The notes beneath the pieces are model-generated. The model ran no database searches, had not been told where the DNA came from, and saw nothing but the letters and a program-made list of their open reading frames with translations. The translations under genes were made by a program, and so were the position numbers. A DNA stretch of 64,000 nt, from contig JACGCM010001948.1 in assembly GCA_014058105.1 (NCBI GenBank), positions 5,146,001 to 5,210,000 on the forward strand, read 5' to 3'. This document shows, piece after piece, positions 53,887 to 63,613 of this stretch (positions are counted from its first letter, which is position 1; each line of letters starts with the position of its first letter). This DNA comes from Kingdonia uniflora. Taxonomy: Eukaryota > Streptophyta > Magnoliopsida > Ranunculales > Circaeasteraceae.

Positions 53887-54700
53887 AGTAATGACCTGCC
53901 ACCCAGGATCAATGTGCCTCTCGAATCTACTGCAAACGGTCTCCCCCCCTCAAGAATACATAGTAGATTGCCCCCATAAATCAAACCATCCTTCAGAACA
54001 TACTCGCATATTTTGCCTTGCAACAACTTCTCATGAATCACACTGAGCTCCTTATCGTCATTATACCCTGAAACGTACTCAGAAGGAACAATTTGCTGGA
54101 TCTGTATAGTTACCAGCAAAGCGGAAATAATTGGTAATGGGGGTCGAGATAACATATCAGCCAACTTGTTATCCACTCCTTTCTTATACTTGATCAATAA
54201 GGTAAACTGCTAAAGGTACGACATCCACTTCATATGGCGAGCTTGCTGAAGCATGGACTGCGTAGATAAGAACTGTAATGGTTATTGATCAGAATGTTCC
54301 ACAACCTCCTTCCCCAATAAGTAACTCTGCTAATGCTTCACTGATTAATATAACACGTAAAACTCTTTATCGTAGGTAGGATAGTTGCGTACTGCTCCTG
54401 TAAACATCTAATAATGGTAAGTAACCGGCCTCCCATCCTGTAAAAGGATTTCCCCCAATACATAGTCTGACGTATCTGTCTCGACCTCAAAATGCTACTG
54501 CAAATTGGGCAATGCAAACACTAGTGCATCCGTAATCTTCTGCTTCAGAAATAGAAAAGTCTTCTCATGGTACTCTTCCCACACAAACTGTACCCTGTTC
54601 TTCGTCAAAGAATGCAACGGTGCAGCTATTTGAGAAAAATATCGAATAAATTTTTGTAAGTACTTACAAGGACCCATAAAACTCCTCACTTCTGTCACTG
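53856..54700 (-). pseudogene. RNase H of A3
   Basis: 54698-54495: VRSFMGPCKYLQKFIRYFSQIAAPLH...VQFVWEEYHEKTFLFLKQKI. Then in broken frames VETDTSDYVLGEILLQDGRPVTYY (plus about 54420-54490) and YDKELYVLYQSVKHW-type text (plus about 54335-54375). Finally KYKKGVDNKLADMLSRPPLPI (54197 onwards). The first catalytic Asp is visible (DTSDY). Spacer text SVIHEKLLQGKICEYVLKDGLIY leads to integrase. Confidence 0.82.
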
Positions 54701-54887
54701 TGCGGGGTCTGAGATAATTAGTAATGACCGAGACCTTCTCTGGATCGACCTTAAGCTCGCCGGCACCAACAATAAATCCTAAATATACTAGCTCCCATTT
54801 CCCAAACTCGCACTTCTTTCCATTCAGAAAAAGCTGTTGTGATCACAACACGCCCAACACTTTGCGTAAATGCCTAAGGTGTTCATC

Positions 54888-55829
54888 TCATGTACGACTA
54901 TATATCAAGATATCATCCAAATATACAATCACAAAATCATTAATAAATGCATGAAGTACCTCATTCATTAGCCACATAAACGCCGCTGGAGTATTGCATA
55001 ACCCAAAAGGCATCACCAACCACTCAAATAATCCATGTTCGGTATTGCACGCTATCTTCCAAGTATCATCCTCCCGGATTCTAACTTTATGGTAACCCGA
55101 TTTAAGATCCAACTTGGTAAAAAACCAAGCCGTTTGCAACTCATCTAAAAGCTCGTCAATCCATGGAAGCAAATAACGGTTCTTCACCGTGATCTTGTTC
55201 AACGCCCGATAATCTACACATATCCTCCAAGACCCATCCTTCTTCGGTACCAATAACATCAGTGCACCACAAGGTGAGCAACTTGGATGAATAACTTCTT
55301 GCTCCAGGAGTTCATATACCTGTTTCGGGATCTCATCAGACTCTATAACCGAAGTTTGATATAATCCAATATTGGGTAGTGGCTCACTATTCACCAAGGT
55401 GATATCATGCTCCACATCCCTCTGATGTGGCATCCCTTCTAGGCCTAAAAACAATTCTTCATACTCCTCATGTATCTCCCCTATATCGGTTTGCTGCTTA
55501 GGAGACATCGCCAAAGTAGACAATACTGTAGCTGACGGACTTTCTTGAACCGGTCGCACCAACAACAATATAAATTTGCTGCTCGCATTAACCAGCCTCT
55601 TCGCCTGAGTTGTTATTACCAAATTACTGGTATTGATATATTCCTTGCACGTATTAATATACAACTCCATCCCATCCTTCACCAAACTATACTTGCGAGC
55701 TCGATGGTAAATGATTGTATCTCGGCCCCAAAGATAAGGGCTACCCAAGATGACATGACATACATCCAACGGAACCACCTCATATGTCACATCATCAATA
55801 AACTTCTCAGTAATCATAAACTTGAACAT
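54888..55829 (-). pseudogene. Protease end and reverse transcriptase of A3
   Basis: The longest open frame in the window (313 codons plus stop). Residues 1-60 are the protease C-terminus (PLDVCHVILGSPYLWGRD, the ILGxPWL-type motif). Residues 100-170 are the linker. RT then begins with IHPSCSPCGALMLLVPKKDGSWRICVDYRALNKITVKN. FTKLDLKSGYHKVRIREDDTWK carries the first catalytic Asp, MPFGLCNTPAAFMWLMNEV follows, and VIVYLDDILIYS carries an intact YxDD box. All three catalytic Asp are present, so of the RT copies in the window this one looks the least damaged. It ends at a frameshift into the connection domain. Confidence 0.9.
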
Positions 55830-55868
55830 ACACTGCTTAGTGATCTTTAACTCCGTGTTTTTCTAAAT

Positions 55869-56144
55869 TCAACCCAAACCATACGGCTTAGGACGAGCCA
55901 TAGTAGCCAAACCCATCTTCATCACCACCTCCTTAGAAATTAAATTCCTCTGACTACCCAGATCAATGATGGCCTCAACTAACCTCTGCTTTACCTGAAT
56001 GCTGGCATAGAAAAGCTCTTCCAGACTCGCCTCGTCGATAGCTAAAGGTTGTTTGAACATTAGAGTAAGCTTAGGATTTGGCATATCTAAATCTGGAAGA
56101 TCCACAATCGTTACGGCTAGTGCACGTTTCTCTTTCTTTCCCAT
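55869..56144 (-). pseudogene. Protease start of A3
   Basis: KKEKRALAVTIVDLPDLDMPNPKLTLMF, then VEAIIDLGSQRNLISKEVVMKMGL, with DLGSQ at the active site; A2 has the same Leu instead of Thr/Ser, so this is ancestral to both copies. A stop at the end (55866-55868) separates it from the RT frame. Confidence 0.82.
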
Positions 56145-56159
56145 CTCCTCCTTCGGCTG

Positions 56160-57206
56160 AAGCTCCGGGTGAAGTTTCTAACATCTATCTGAATTGTACC
56201 CATTAGCCTTGCAATGACTATAGATAGTCCTCTTGAATGAAGACCCATCTCCTTTGGACTTCCCTTTCTGATCAAACTTCCAATTATCTTTGTATCCCGA
56301 CTTACTCTTGTCGTATTTCTTGTCGTTCTTCATGTACTTGCCTTCAATGGCAATTTCTTTAACGGTAGCGTCCTTGATAGTTTCCACATTGAAGAGCTTT
56401 AATTCTCTTCTAATAGACTCTGACAAACCCCCCGTATACTTCATGAACACCTCGTACCCATCCATGTCAATATCCAAAACTAATGCTTGGTTATGAAATT
56501 CCGCAGTGTATTGTTGTACAGATTGTCTAAACTTTTGGCGTATGTTGTGCCATTTGTACCATCGCTACTGTTAATAACTAATTGGATAAAATTGCTTCCT
56601 CACCAAAACCTTAAATTCCTTCCAACTTTGAATACCGACATCATACCATTTCTAATAGGATTTCCACCACGTTAGTGAGTAACTTGTAAATTTCAAAGTA
56701 GAGAAGCAAATTTTTTGAGCGTTTGAATATTCATTCACAAAAAAATAGGTCTCCAACCTATCTAACCAATTATCTAATTTCTCAACATCGACGGAACCAT
56801 CGAAAACTGGAATCTTAATCTTAAGGCTAAGACAAAGATTATGCAAAGGATTCATTGACTTTTGAAACCCTAGACGCTCCTTGACGGATTTAGCATCACT
56901 AGAATCGTTAGCAATCCCCGCATTATCCTCTTCTCCATCCACCACTGAAACCCCTTTCTTCTTCGAGTGGCCTCACCATTTTATCGAAGCGGAATGCAAC
57001 ACGAGGTTTGTGAGATGTAATTGTTCTACTAACTCCCCTACAGTAGAAGTTATGACAAAAATTGTCATTTCCAAAGTCGTGAGTCGATTGTTGGAATCGC
57101 CCATCTCCAAATCATCATTCTTCTTCGAATTAGGTTTGCGATGGATCTTCAATGGACTAACTAGCTTCTCATTCATTTTCTTGAGACGATCACGTGTAGA
57201 GACCAT
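56160..57206 (-). pseudogene. Gag of A3
   Basis: ATG at 57206 (MVSTRDRLKKMNEKLVSPLK). Next piece 56945-56652: IKIPVFDGSVDVEKLDNWLDRLETYF...SLTWWKSY, the capsid start. Then 56477-56178: DGYEVFMKYTGGLSESIRRELKLF, followed by SHCKANGYNSDRC, a knuckle with first Cys and His lost. Frameshifts near 56640 and 56500. Good match to A2 gag. Confidence 0.85.
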
Positions 57207-57245
57207 AAACTACAATCAAACCCTCCGAGAATCGTAACTAGAAAA

Positions 57246-57254
57246 CTGATACCA
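57246..57254 (-). promoter_or_regulatory. Primer-binding site of A3 (initiator Met tRNA)
   Basis: Minus-strand TGGTATCAG two bases inside the 5' LTR edge (57257). Confidence 0.85.
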
Positions 57255-57256
57255 CT

Positions 57257-57820
57257 TAATCCACAATACGATTGAGAAGCTCAAGTTAGTAGAAAAATAC
57301 GAAGAACACAAATTATTTTAGAAAAAATAGAGAATTCAATTACTAAAGCGCAGGAATTACAATAAAAAAATCTAAAACCCTAGGCTTCTCTCAGAACTCT
57401 TTTCAGATCTAACATAACTCTAGAAAATAAACTAAGTTCCTTTTATATACTAGGGAACTTGAAAATCATAAAAGACCGGATCTCGAGGCAAATAACGCCT
57501 GAGAATCAAAAATACTGCCAAAGTTGTTCGAACGAACTAGGGATTCGTTCGAACGACTTTACGCCTAATTGGTCTAAACCCTTGAAACTTACCGGTTTTC
57601 GTTCGAACGACAACCCAACTCATTTGAACGAAATATTGCTCTCGACCAAATTTCCAGTGGGAAAATCTAAAGTCATTCGAACAAAAATACCAGTTGTTTG
57701 AATAAAATATGGCTCTATGCCAAAATTCTAGTGGGATGAAATTTGGTTGTTCGAACGACTCTCAACCTCGCTCGAGCAACTTTGACAAATTTCTAAATTA
57801 CCCTAGATCCTCCTGGATCA
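57257..57820 (-). repeat. Right (5') LTR of A3
   Basis: 564 bp. Includes about six TTCGAA-type motifs at 57525-57780, among them the paired ttgttcgaacgaactaggga followed by ttcgttcgaacgac, which the 3' LTR lacks. Confidence 0.92.
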
Positions 57821-58300
57821 AAATCAATTTTTGATAATTCTTTAATATCCATATGTCTATCTTATCATCAATTTCTAGAAAACAAAGGCCCCGACTTAAT
57901 TCATGAAGTGTACCACAATAGACTGTGAAGTGGCATTTTTGTAAACTTTTCTTTTACAATGTCAAGAGAGATTATAACATCGGGCTTTTGAACACCAATG
58001 AATAGATCCTTTAAGAAAATTTGGGGGGCTTACCTCATTGATAGGGTATGGACATTTTTCTAATATGACTCGCCAAGAATTAGAAACATGCATGCGACTC
58101 AACAAAAAAATCTTATACCCTATATCATATGTCTCTAGATATGATGGGTCTATATGAAGGTAGAATAATTGAACTACTTTAAATTCCTTCGTAGTAGGAA
58201 GATATCCAAACTCAATATCATGGTTAGGTCGAACGCTAGGTAAATTTTTTGGTAAGGTTATAAACTCATGGGTGGTTATAGATATTGTAGTGGCTTATTC
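57821..58300 (-). pseudogene. F-box-associated-domain pseudogene, 5' part
   Basis: Minus-strand frame reads ATTISITTHEFITLPKNLP, then EFGYLPTTKEFKVVQLFYLH, YDIGYKIFLLSRMHVSNSWR and PNFLKGSIHWCSKA. It changes frame to ISLDIVKEKFTKMPLHS and LHELSRGLCFLEIDDKIDIW before A3. The series NPxTxEFxxLPK, FGYxPxTxEFKVV, SWRxI, GSIHW, I(S/L)xDIxxExFxxxP and IDIWxxxxY is the classical FBA-domain sequence. The N-terminal F-box itself was not found; the sequence is lost right of about 58300, where Tat-type DNA starts. Minus orientation, same as A3. Confidence 0.8.
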
Positions 58301-58620
58301 CGCATCTCGAACTAAAGCTTTATCTTCGACCATCATACAGCTACTCGATCTCGTCATCATACACGTGGCACAATTTATGGCACATTACGAAACAACTGCA
58401 AAGTTATATTTATCATTTTTGACCTCGTCTGTGAGAACGAAGTTCTTAATCCCATTATCTCAGAAACAGTTGATTATCTCTCTACAGAATGCCGCTTCCA
58501 GACCAGAGTATGCCATTTACTTTAGTAGAAGGAAATACCGTACTAGCGGAATTGCGGGCCACTCTAAACTCCAAAACAGAAAGGGGAACCACTCTTAAAT
58601 AACAGATGGCATGTGTATAA
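58301..58620. other. Junction between F-box pseudogene and F2
   Basis: A + strand open frame (58272-58598) crosses it but has no recognisable motif and begins within antisense F-box text. The start of the Tat-type gag text is indistinct. No LTR was found. Confidence 0.35.
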
Positions 58621-58899
58621 GATGCGTTGAAGGTTCTACAGGGACAACAGATTGCAGTTTAGAAGAACAAAGGCATGCTGCTAGCTGTTTCACGAGTTTT
58701 AGTTTGAGACAGGCTCGGACCTCACGCCAACAGCCTAGGAAGTGAAGTTCGACCTAATCATAATCAACCTGGGGTTGAGATTGTCCTGATACAGAAAGCC
58801 CACCAAGAAGTTGATGGCGGTCTTGCTGGTATCAGACAAGCAAAAGATCTACCCCGTGGAAGAGTTTATATTCTGGCACTTGACCGACTAAGTAAAAGA

Positions 58900-59600
58900 A
58901 GTGGCGACTACAATCCTCATAAAGGATGCGTTCCACGCTCGACCATCACAGCTCGTTAGTATGTGAATCAGGAATATGTTAAAAAGCGTTTCAAAGAGTT
59001 GACCGAAGCCCAAGATCAAACCACTAAAGGTATTCACAATAGGTTACATAAAATCCCGATTGCCCAGGAACTATTGGATGGCAAAGTTCCCACCGGTTTC
59101 CATACCCTAAAAATTTAAAAATACAGGGAAAATAATCCTGTGAAGCACATTAAAGAATTCCAGAATACTTAAGGCTTGCATTCTACATCCAATCACATTT
59201 TATGTCGTCTCTTTCCTACCAGCCTACAATGTGAACCTTTGCGATGGTTCCACTCACTGTAAGAAGGGTCTATTACAGTGTTCAAACAGTTGTGCAAGCT
59301 CTTTGTCAAGAACTACTCACACAATAGAGACAAAAAAGAAAATCTATATTCTCTATTCAGCCTTAAGCAGGTGCCAGGAAAAAAACTTGAAATGTCTACT
59401 AAGAAATTCTTGGAGTTGGCCAGAAAGGTGGACCGACTTGCTCAGAAAATTATTATTTCAGCCTTCACCAACGCTTTGCTCATGGATGGGAGGGCGAAGG
59501 AGTACTTAATTCTAAAGAAACTTTTGACTTTGGAAGACATGATGGAGAAGGTCAACGAATTTATCGATCACGAAAGGATGGTATCCGAAAGGTAGAAAAC
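58900..59600 (+). pseudogene. Gag of F2
   Basis: The piece 59278-59595 contains FKQLCKLFVKNYSHNRDKKENLYSLF, then LKQVPGKKLEMSTKKFLELARKV and ISAFTNALLMDGRAKEYLI. This matches the Retrotrans_gag region of Tat elements (FxxLxxxFVxQFxHxxxxKKxxxxLFxxKQ). Upstream frames are broken (QCEPLRWFHSL near 59228-59260). Confidence 0.75.
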
Positions 59601-60117
59601 CATAAAATAAACCTTGACAGCAAGAGATCAATCCACAAAGCAAGAGTTCATTCATGCTCCTGATCACGGAGGAGATAGGAAGATGACCAAATCTAATGAC
59701 GACCAAACTCGGAGAGGTAGTAACTTGCCCAAGCCCTGTCTTCCTAAAATGACTGTCACCATAGCCAACATATATCCTATACTTCAAAAGGATAAATTCT
59801 TTTGCAATGCCCATTATCTCTAACCCATCGAAAACAAAGCATATTGCATACACCACAAAGTCCGACATTATGACACAGAGCATTGCTTCGCTTTACAACG
59901 ACTATTGGAGTATATTTTTGTTGATGAACGAATGCATGAGTACATTGTGGACATTGGAAGTTACAAAAATGGGAGTTACAATGTCACGATTGTATAGATA
60001 GAAGAAGTGGCTGAGGAAAAACCTTTATACCACATCTCCCTCAACCACTTTATCGAGACTCATACCATTAACAGGTTGATCGGATGTAAAAGGTGACATC
60101 TCGGCCAATGTTACGAT

Positions 60118-60612
60118 TTGTCCATGGTCGATAAAGAATCCCGGTTACTCCCCATATCTAGTTCCCAACGCACATGGATCTCCTTCGAAGATTTTGACGT
60201 TTGCCACGTTAATTTTCCTCATCATGATATACTCGTGATCATACTGAAAATGAGAAATGTCGTACTACATACAATGATGGTGGATATTAGCAGTAGTATC
60301 GAACTACTTTTTCTAAGTAAGATTGACTAGATATGACTGGCCGACAAAGTTTTGCCTAGTGACATCGACATCAGTGGGTTCAATGGATCTAAAGAAGAAT
60401 ATGTAGGCAATATCATACTTCCTATTACTACTGGATCGACAATGGTTGACGTAGTATTCTACATTATCAATGCAAAATCCTGTTATTTGGGAATTATAGG
60501 ACACAGCTGGCTACATAACATGCGAGCCATCCCATCGACCTATCATTTGACACTTCGATTCGATTGGAATGGAATGGAGGCATTTACAAAATTAAAGGCA
60601 ATCAGAAGCTAG
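60118..60612 (+). pseudogene. Protease of F2, active site lost
   Basis: Text FEDFDVCHVNFPHHDILVIILKM parallels F1 and C. The active-site segment reads MMVDISSSIELLF, where Gly of DTG/DSG is replaced by Ser. Then, after two stops near 60330, comes GFNGSKEEYVGNIILPITTG and YLGIIGHSWLHNMRAIPSTYHL. Predicted inactive. Confidence 0.8.
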
Positions 60613-60785
60613 TTCGAGCTTGCAAAAATTCTGTTACCACTGTTACAGAACCATCAATACCGCAGCTTGTATAGCAATTACAGAAAACCATAGAGAACTT
60701 TACAGAAAACTAACTGCCAAGCGCATAAACTATAAAATATATTGAGATCAGTAGAGACAAAAGGGGTACCTACATTGGAACTCTT

Positions 60786-61770
60786 TTGCCAATGACAGAG
60801 CGTAATGCTCTTATTCAATTTTTTAAAGACAATAGTGATGTCTTTGTATGGACATTTCACAAAATGCTAGGCATTGATCCAAATTTGGCTTGCCACAAGC
60901 TTATTTTTAAAGATAAAGTAGAGGCAGTCAAACAGAAACAACGAACTTTATCACCAAGACTCCGAGAAGAAGTTAATAAAGAGATCGATAAACTCATTGA
61001 AGTTGATTTTATTCGAAAAGCCAACTACTCAGAATGGATCTCGAGCATAGTAGTAGTTCTACAAGATCAGAGTATGCGTAGATTTCACGGACCTCAATAA
61101 ACATACTCCGAAAGATAGTTTTCCACTTCCTATCATCAATCACCTGCTCGATTCTGCTGTATGACATAAAATCTTATCCATGATAGATACTGTATCAGGG
61201 TACAATCAGATACCTCTATTACCCGATGACCAAGAAAAAATAACTTTCATCACAGAACATAGATTGTACTACTACAAAGTCCTACCTTTTGTCCTCAAGA
61301 ATACAGGAGCTACTTACCAAAGACAGATGATACAGATGTTCAAGGACTATCTTGGGAAAACATTAGAAGTTTACATTGATGATATGTTGTGTAAAAGTCT
61401 CAAGAAGGAAAACCATCTCGTAGATTTATATACGACCTTCAAAATTCTTCAGTTTTACAAAATAAGACTAAATCCTGACAAATGTCAATTCAAAGTCAAA
61501 TCAGGCAAGTTCTTGGGATATTTGATCAAAAAACAAGGTATCAAGGCTGACCTAGATCGTATTCGTGCATTGTTTTCTATGCCTTTTATAAAGACAAAGA
61601 AAGACGTACAAAAGTTAGCTGGCAAGGTAGCAGCAATAAATCATTTTGCCTCAAAATCCTCAGACCGGTGTCGATGGTTATTCAACCTATTGTGCGAAGG
61701 GACGAAGACTTATTTGAGTACACCCAAAGAAGGAGAACAACTCACCATACTCTAATCTTGCCGTTACTTT
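60786..61770 (+). pseudogene. Reverse transcriptase of F2
   Basis: N-terminal part 60786-61100: DVFVWTFHKMLGIDPNLACHKL, the FAWxxxDMPGIDPxxxxHxL segment before Tat RT, then LREEVNKEIDKLIEVDFIRKANYSEW. A frameshift near 61070-61170 runs through FVDFTDLNKHTPKDSFPLP-type text. 61180-61755 continues with MIDTVSGYNQIPLL (catalytic Asp), LEVYIDDMLCKSLKKENHL (intact YxDD) and LNPDKCQFKVKSGKFLGYLI. Palm and thumb are well preserved. Confidence 0.88.
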
Positions 61771-61857
61771 GATCAGATCAGATTATAAGAATTAAAACGT
61801 TATTTGGGAAAGCCACCAGTAATGAGTACACCCAAAGAAGGAGAACAACTCACCATA
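61715..61857 (+). repeat. 35-bp direct repeat in F2 RNase H
   Basis: The segment starting tgagtacacccaaagaagga occurs at 61715-61749 and 61823-61857, offset 108 bp (36 codons). Both encode STPKEGEQLTI. The second copy continues correctly into the RNase H (YLVITEESLSSVL), so the first is the extra one. Confidence 0.9.
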
Positions 61858-62005
61858 TATCTTGTCATTACTGAAGAATCACTGAGCTCAGTCCTTATTT
61901 GACTTGATGAAAAAATGGAGAAACCTGTGTACTTCATCAACAAGACTCTCACTTCAGCAGAAACACGGTATACTAAAATTGAAAAACTGGTTTTGATCTT
62001 ATTTA
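61836..62005 (+). pseudogene. RNase H start of F2
   Basis: KEGEQLTIYLVITEESLSSVLI, then EKMEKPVYFINKTLTSAETRYTKIEKLVL, the Ty3/gypsy RNase H (VYYVSKxLxxAETRYxxxEKLxLAL). It stops at about 62005. Confidence 0.78.
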
Positions 62006-62011
62006 GGGTTT

Positions 62012-62141
62012 CCACCTAGTTAAACCTTGTATTGTATTTTATTGCCTTTATTCAAATTCTCATTGGTTAGGTTTGGTTCTTCGAGTTCTTGTTAATCGTA
62101 TTGTGCTTCCGCTTGCGATTTACCCCCTTGGTTTCCCAACA
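62012..62141 (+). repeat. Possible copia LTR 3' end with PBS-like edge
   Basis: Text ending CCCCCTTGGTTTCCCAACA followed by AATGGTATG resembles the LTR-end/initiator-Met PBS junction of copia elements. There is no matching copy in the window, so low confidence. Confidence 0.4.
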
Positions 62142-62149
62142 AATGGTAT

Positions 62150-62660
62150 GTACTGGAGGAAATACAAATTTCACAGTGGCCAGCCAACCAATTGTGACAG
62201 TGTTTTTCACTTGGGATCTTCTTTCTTTTTGTGTTTCTAAGATTTATTTGTGGCAGTGGTACTTAGCTAGGCTTTGTAATTTCTAGTATTATGCAGTAGA
62301 CTAGTAGTAGGATTAATGTTTAGTTAATACGTCACATCAACATTATGGAATGGGGTTGCGCAGAAGGAATTGATGTCCATGTTAGCCTTGAAGATTAAGA
62401 GATGCTATTGACCATAGTTTTAGAGAAGCATTTTCACTTCTTAACAGTATGACTGTGAGTCTTGAAAGTATGTTACACTTACATCTAAACCCTAAACGAT
62501 TCGGGGGAAAGATCCCCTTCCAACTCCATTACTTTGATCTAGCAGTTGAGGCTTATATTTATACTTTGGCACTACCAGGGTCGGACCTGAATAGATGAAG
62601 CCGCGGTCAGAGCTCTTCTAATATTGTCATAGGAGAAAATCAAATTAAATTATCTTGTGG
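62150..62660. other. Intergenic, upstream of the tRNA gene
   Basis: No coding or repeat feature recognised. TATA-like and CAA motifs just upstream of the tRNA (62662-62678, caacaaattctcaattaa) are typical of plant pol III tRNA promoters. Confidence 0.4.
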
Positions 62661-62677
62661 TCAACAAATTCTCAATT

Positions 62678-62679
<2 letters not shown>

Positions 62680-62759
<80 letters not shown>
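62680..62759 (+). tRNA. trnL-UAG (nuclear): tRNA-Leu (anticodon UAG)
   Basis: 80 nt. Decodes CUA and, by wobble, other CUN leucine codons in the cytosol. The acceptor stem GACAGTT pairs with AGCTGTC at the 3' end, with discriminator A. The D-arm TGGCCGAGTGGTCTAAGGC contains the A box. The anticodon stem-loop CCAGA-TTTAGGC-TCTGG has TAG at 62714-62716. A long variable arm (TCCGAAAGGGC) is of class II, as expected for Leu. The T-arm GTGGGTTCAAATCCCAC contains the B box. No intron, and CCA is not encoded, as usual in plants. All stems pair, so it appears functional. Confidence 0.97.
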
Positions 62760-62766
62760 TATATGC

Positions 62767-62772
62767 TTTTTT
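62767..62772 (+). terminator. Pol III terminator of tRNA-Leu
   Basis: T6 run seven bases downstream of the mature tRNA end, followed by a second T5 run at 62776-62780. Confidence 0.85.
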
Positions 62773-62942
62773 CACTTTTTCTCTGTTAGTTTGTGTTACA
62801 ACGTATTGATGACTAAAAGGACTTGTGCCATCAAACACGGGTGTTCAAGGAGGGTCAGCTAGTTGCGTGAAACTTCACTTTGGTGTAACGATTTACCCAC
62901 ACACAAAAAAATCACTTTGGGGCCGTTTAAAAAAATCACTTA

Positions 62943-63613
62943 GGGATCGTTTAGATAACCAATTTAATGAGGGATATTTCTGAACTAAACCAGTATTGTG
63001 TTTGGCAATGATGTGGGGCAATTGAACTAGATGGCAATTGCAGGTTTCTTTCCTTATCCTTCTTTGTTTATGTAAAACTTTTCTCTCTCTCTTAAACAGA
63101 AATTCATCAAGAAAGCTCGAGATCTTGCGCTTTTAAAATCTTTGTTTAAGATTTTCTCTTTATCCCACTCGTTGATCGCATCTCTCTCACCGAATTTTCA
63201 CCTTACGGCGGGGTAGATCTTCATGAATGTTCCATGGCGGAGGAGCTTTCCAATCTCTTATCGACATAGTAGTAACACAGCCTCTAGTTGCTTATTATCC
63301 ACCATTAAAATAGCAAAGTTGCCATTAAGACTATGATTTCAAGCTTTCTAGTTGTGATTGAGTTTTTGAGTATGAAAATTGAAGCTCTAGGAATCTTTAA
63401 AACTTCAACAGATGAGTTAAAATTGGTTGTGATTGTTTGATTCTGACAAAATTCAGTTGAAAATAGTTCGAAAACGGAATTATTTCAAACCAGTTTATCT
63501 CTACTAGCCAAACATTGTACAAAAGTGAACTTGTTCAGGTTCATATGTGGATGGAAATGCCGTTCTAGTTCAAACTTGGTTGGCCTAAATTCTCAGTTAC
63601 CCAAACAGGTTTG
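62943..63613. mobile_element. Possible terminal-inverted-repeat element
   Basis: Left GGGATCGTTTAGATAACC and right end GTTACCCAAACAGG are imperfect inverted repeats of the kind seen in plant MITEs (GTTTGGGTAAC). No clear target duplication was found. No coding capacity. Confidence 0.35.

Larger units (their letters stand above)
52305..57820 (-). mobile_element. Family-A element A3, structurally complete, AAATC duplication
   Basis: LTRs 52305-52803 (499 bp) and 57257-57820 (564 bp) with ends TGATCCA/TGGATTA. Perfect target copies AAATC lie at 52300-52304 and 57821-57825. PBS TGGTATCAG is adjacent to the 5' LTR and polypurine AAAGGGGGGAGCCA is adjacent to the 3' LTR. Order gag, protease, RT, RNase H, integrase (Ty3/gypsy). 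The 5.5-kb length is short for a complete chromovirus because integrase is internally deleted. It lies inside the F-box pseudogene. Confidence 0.93.
58620..62005 (+). mobile_element. Tat-type Ty3/gypsy fragment F2 (gag-PR-RT-RH), no LTRs
   Basis: Related to C and F1 but clearly diverged. It begins in gag and ends inside RNase H at about 62005. Neither LTR, PBS nor integrase is present, so both ends were lost or displaced. Confidence 0.82.
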
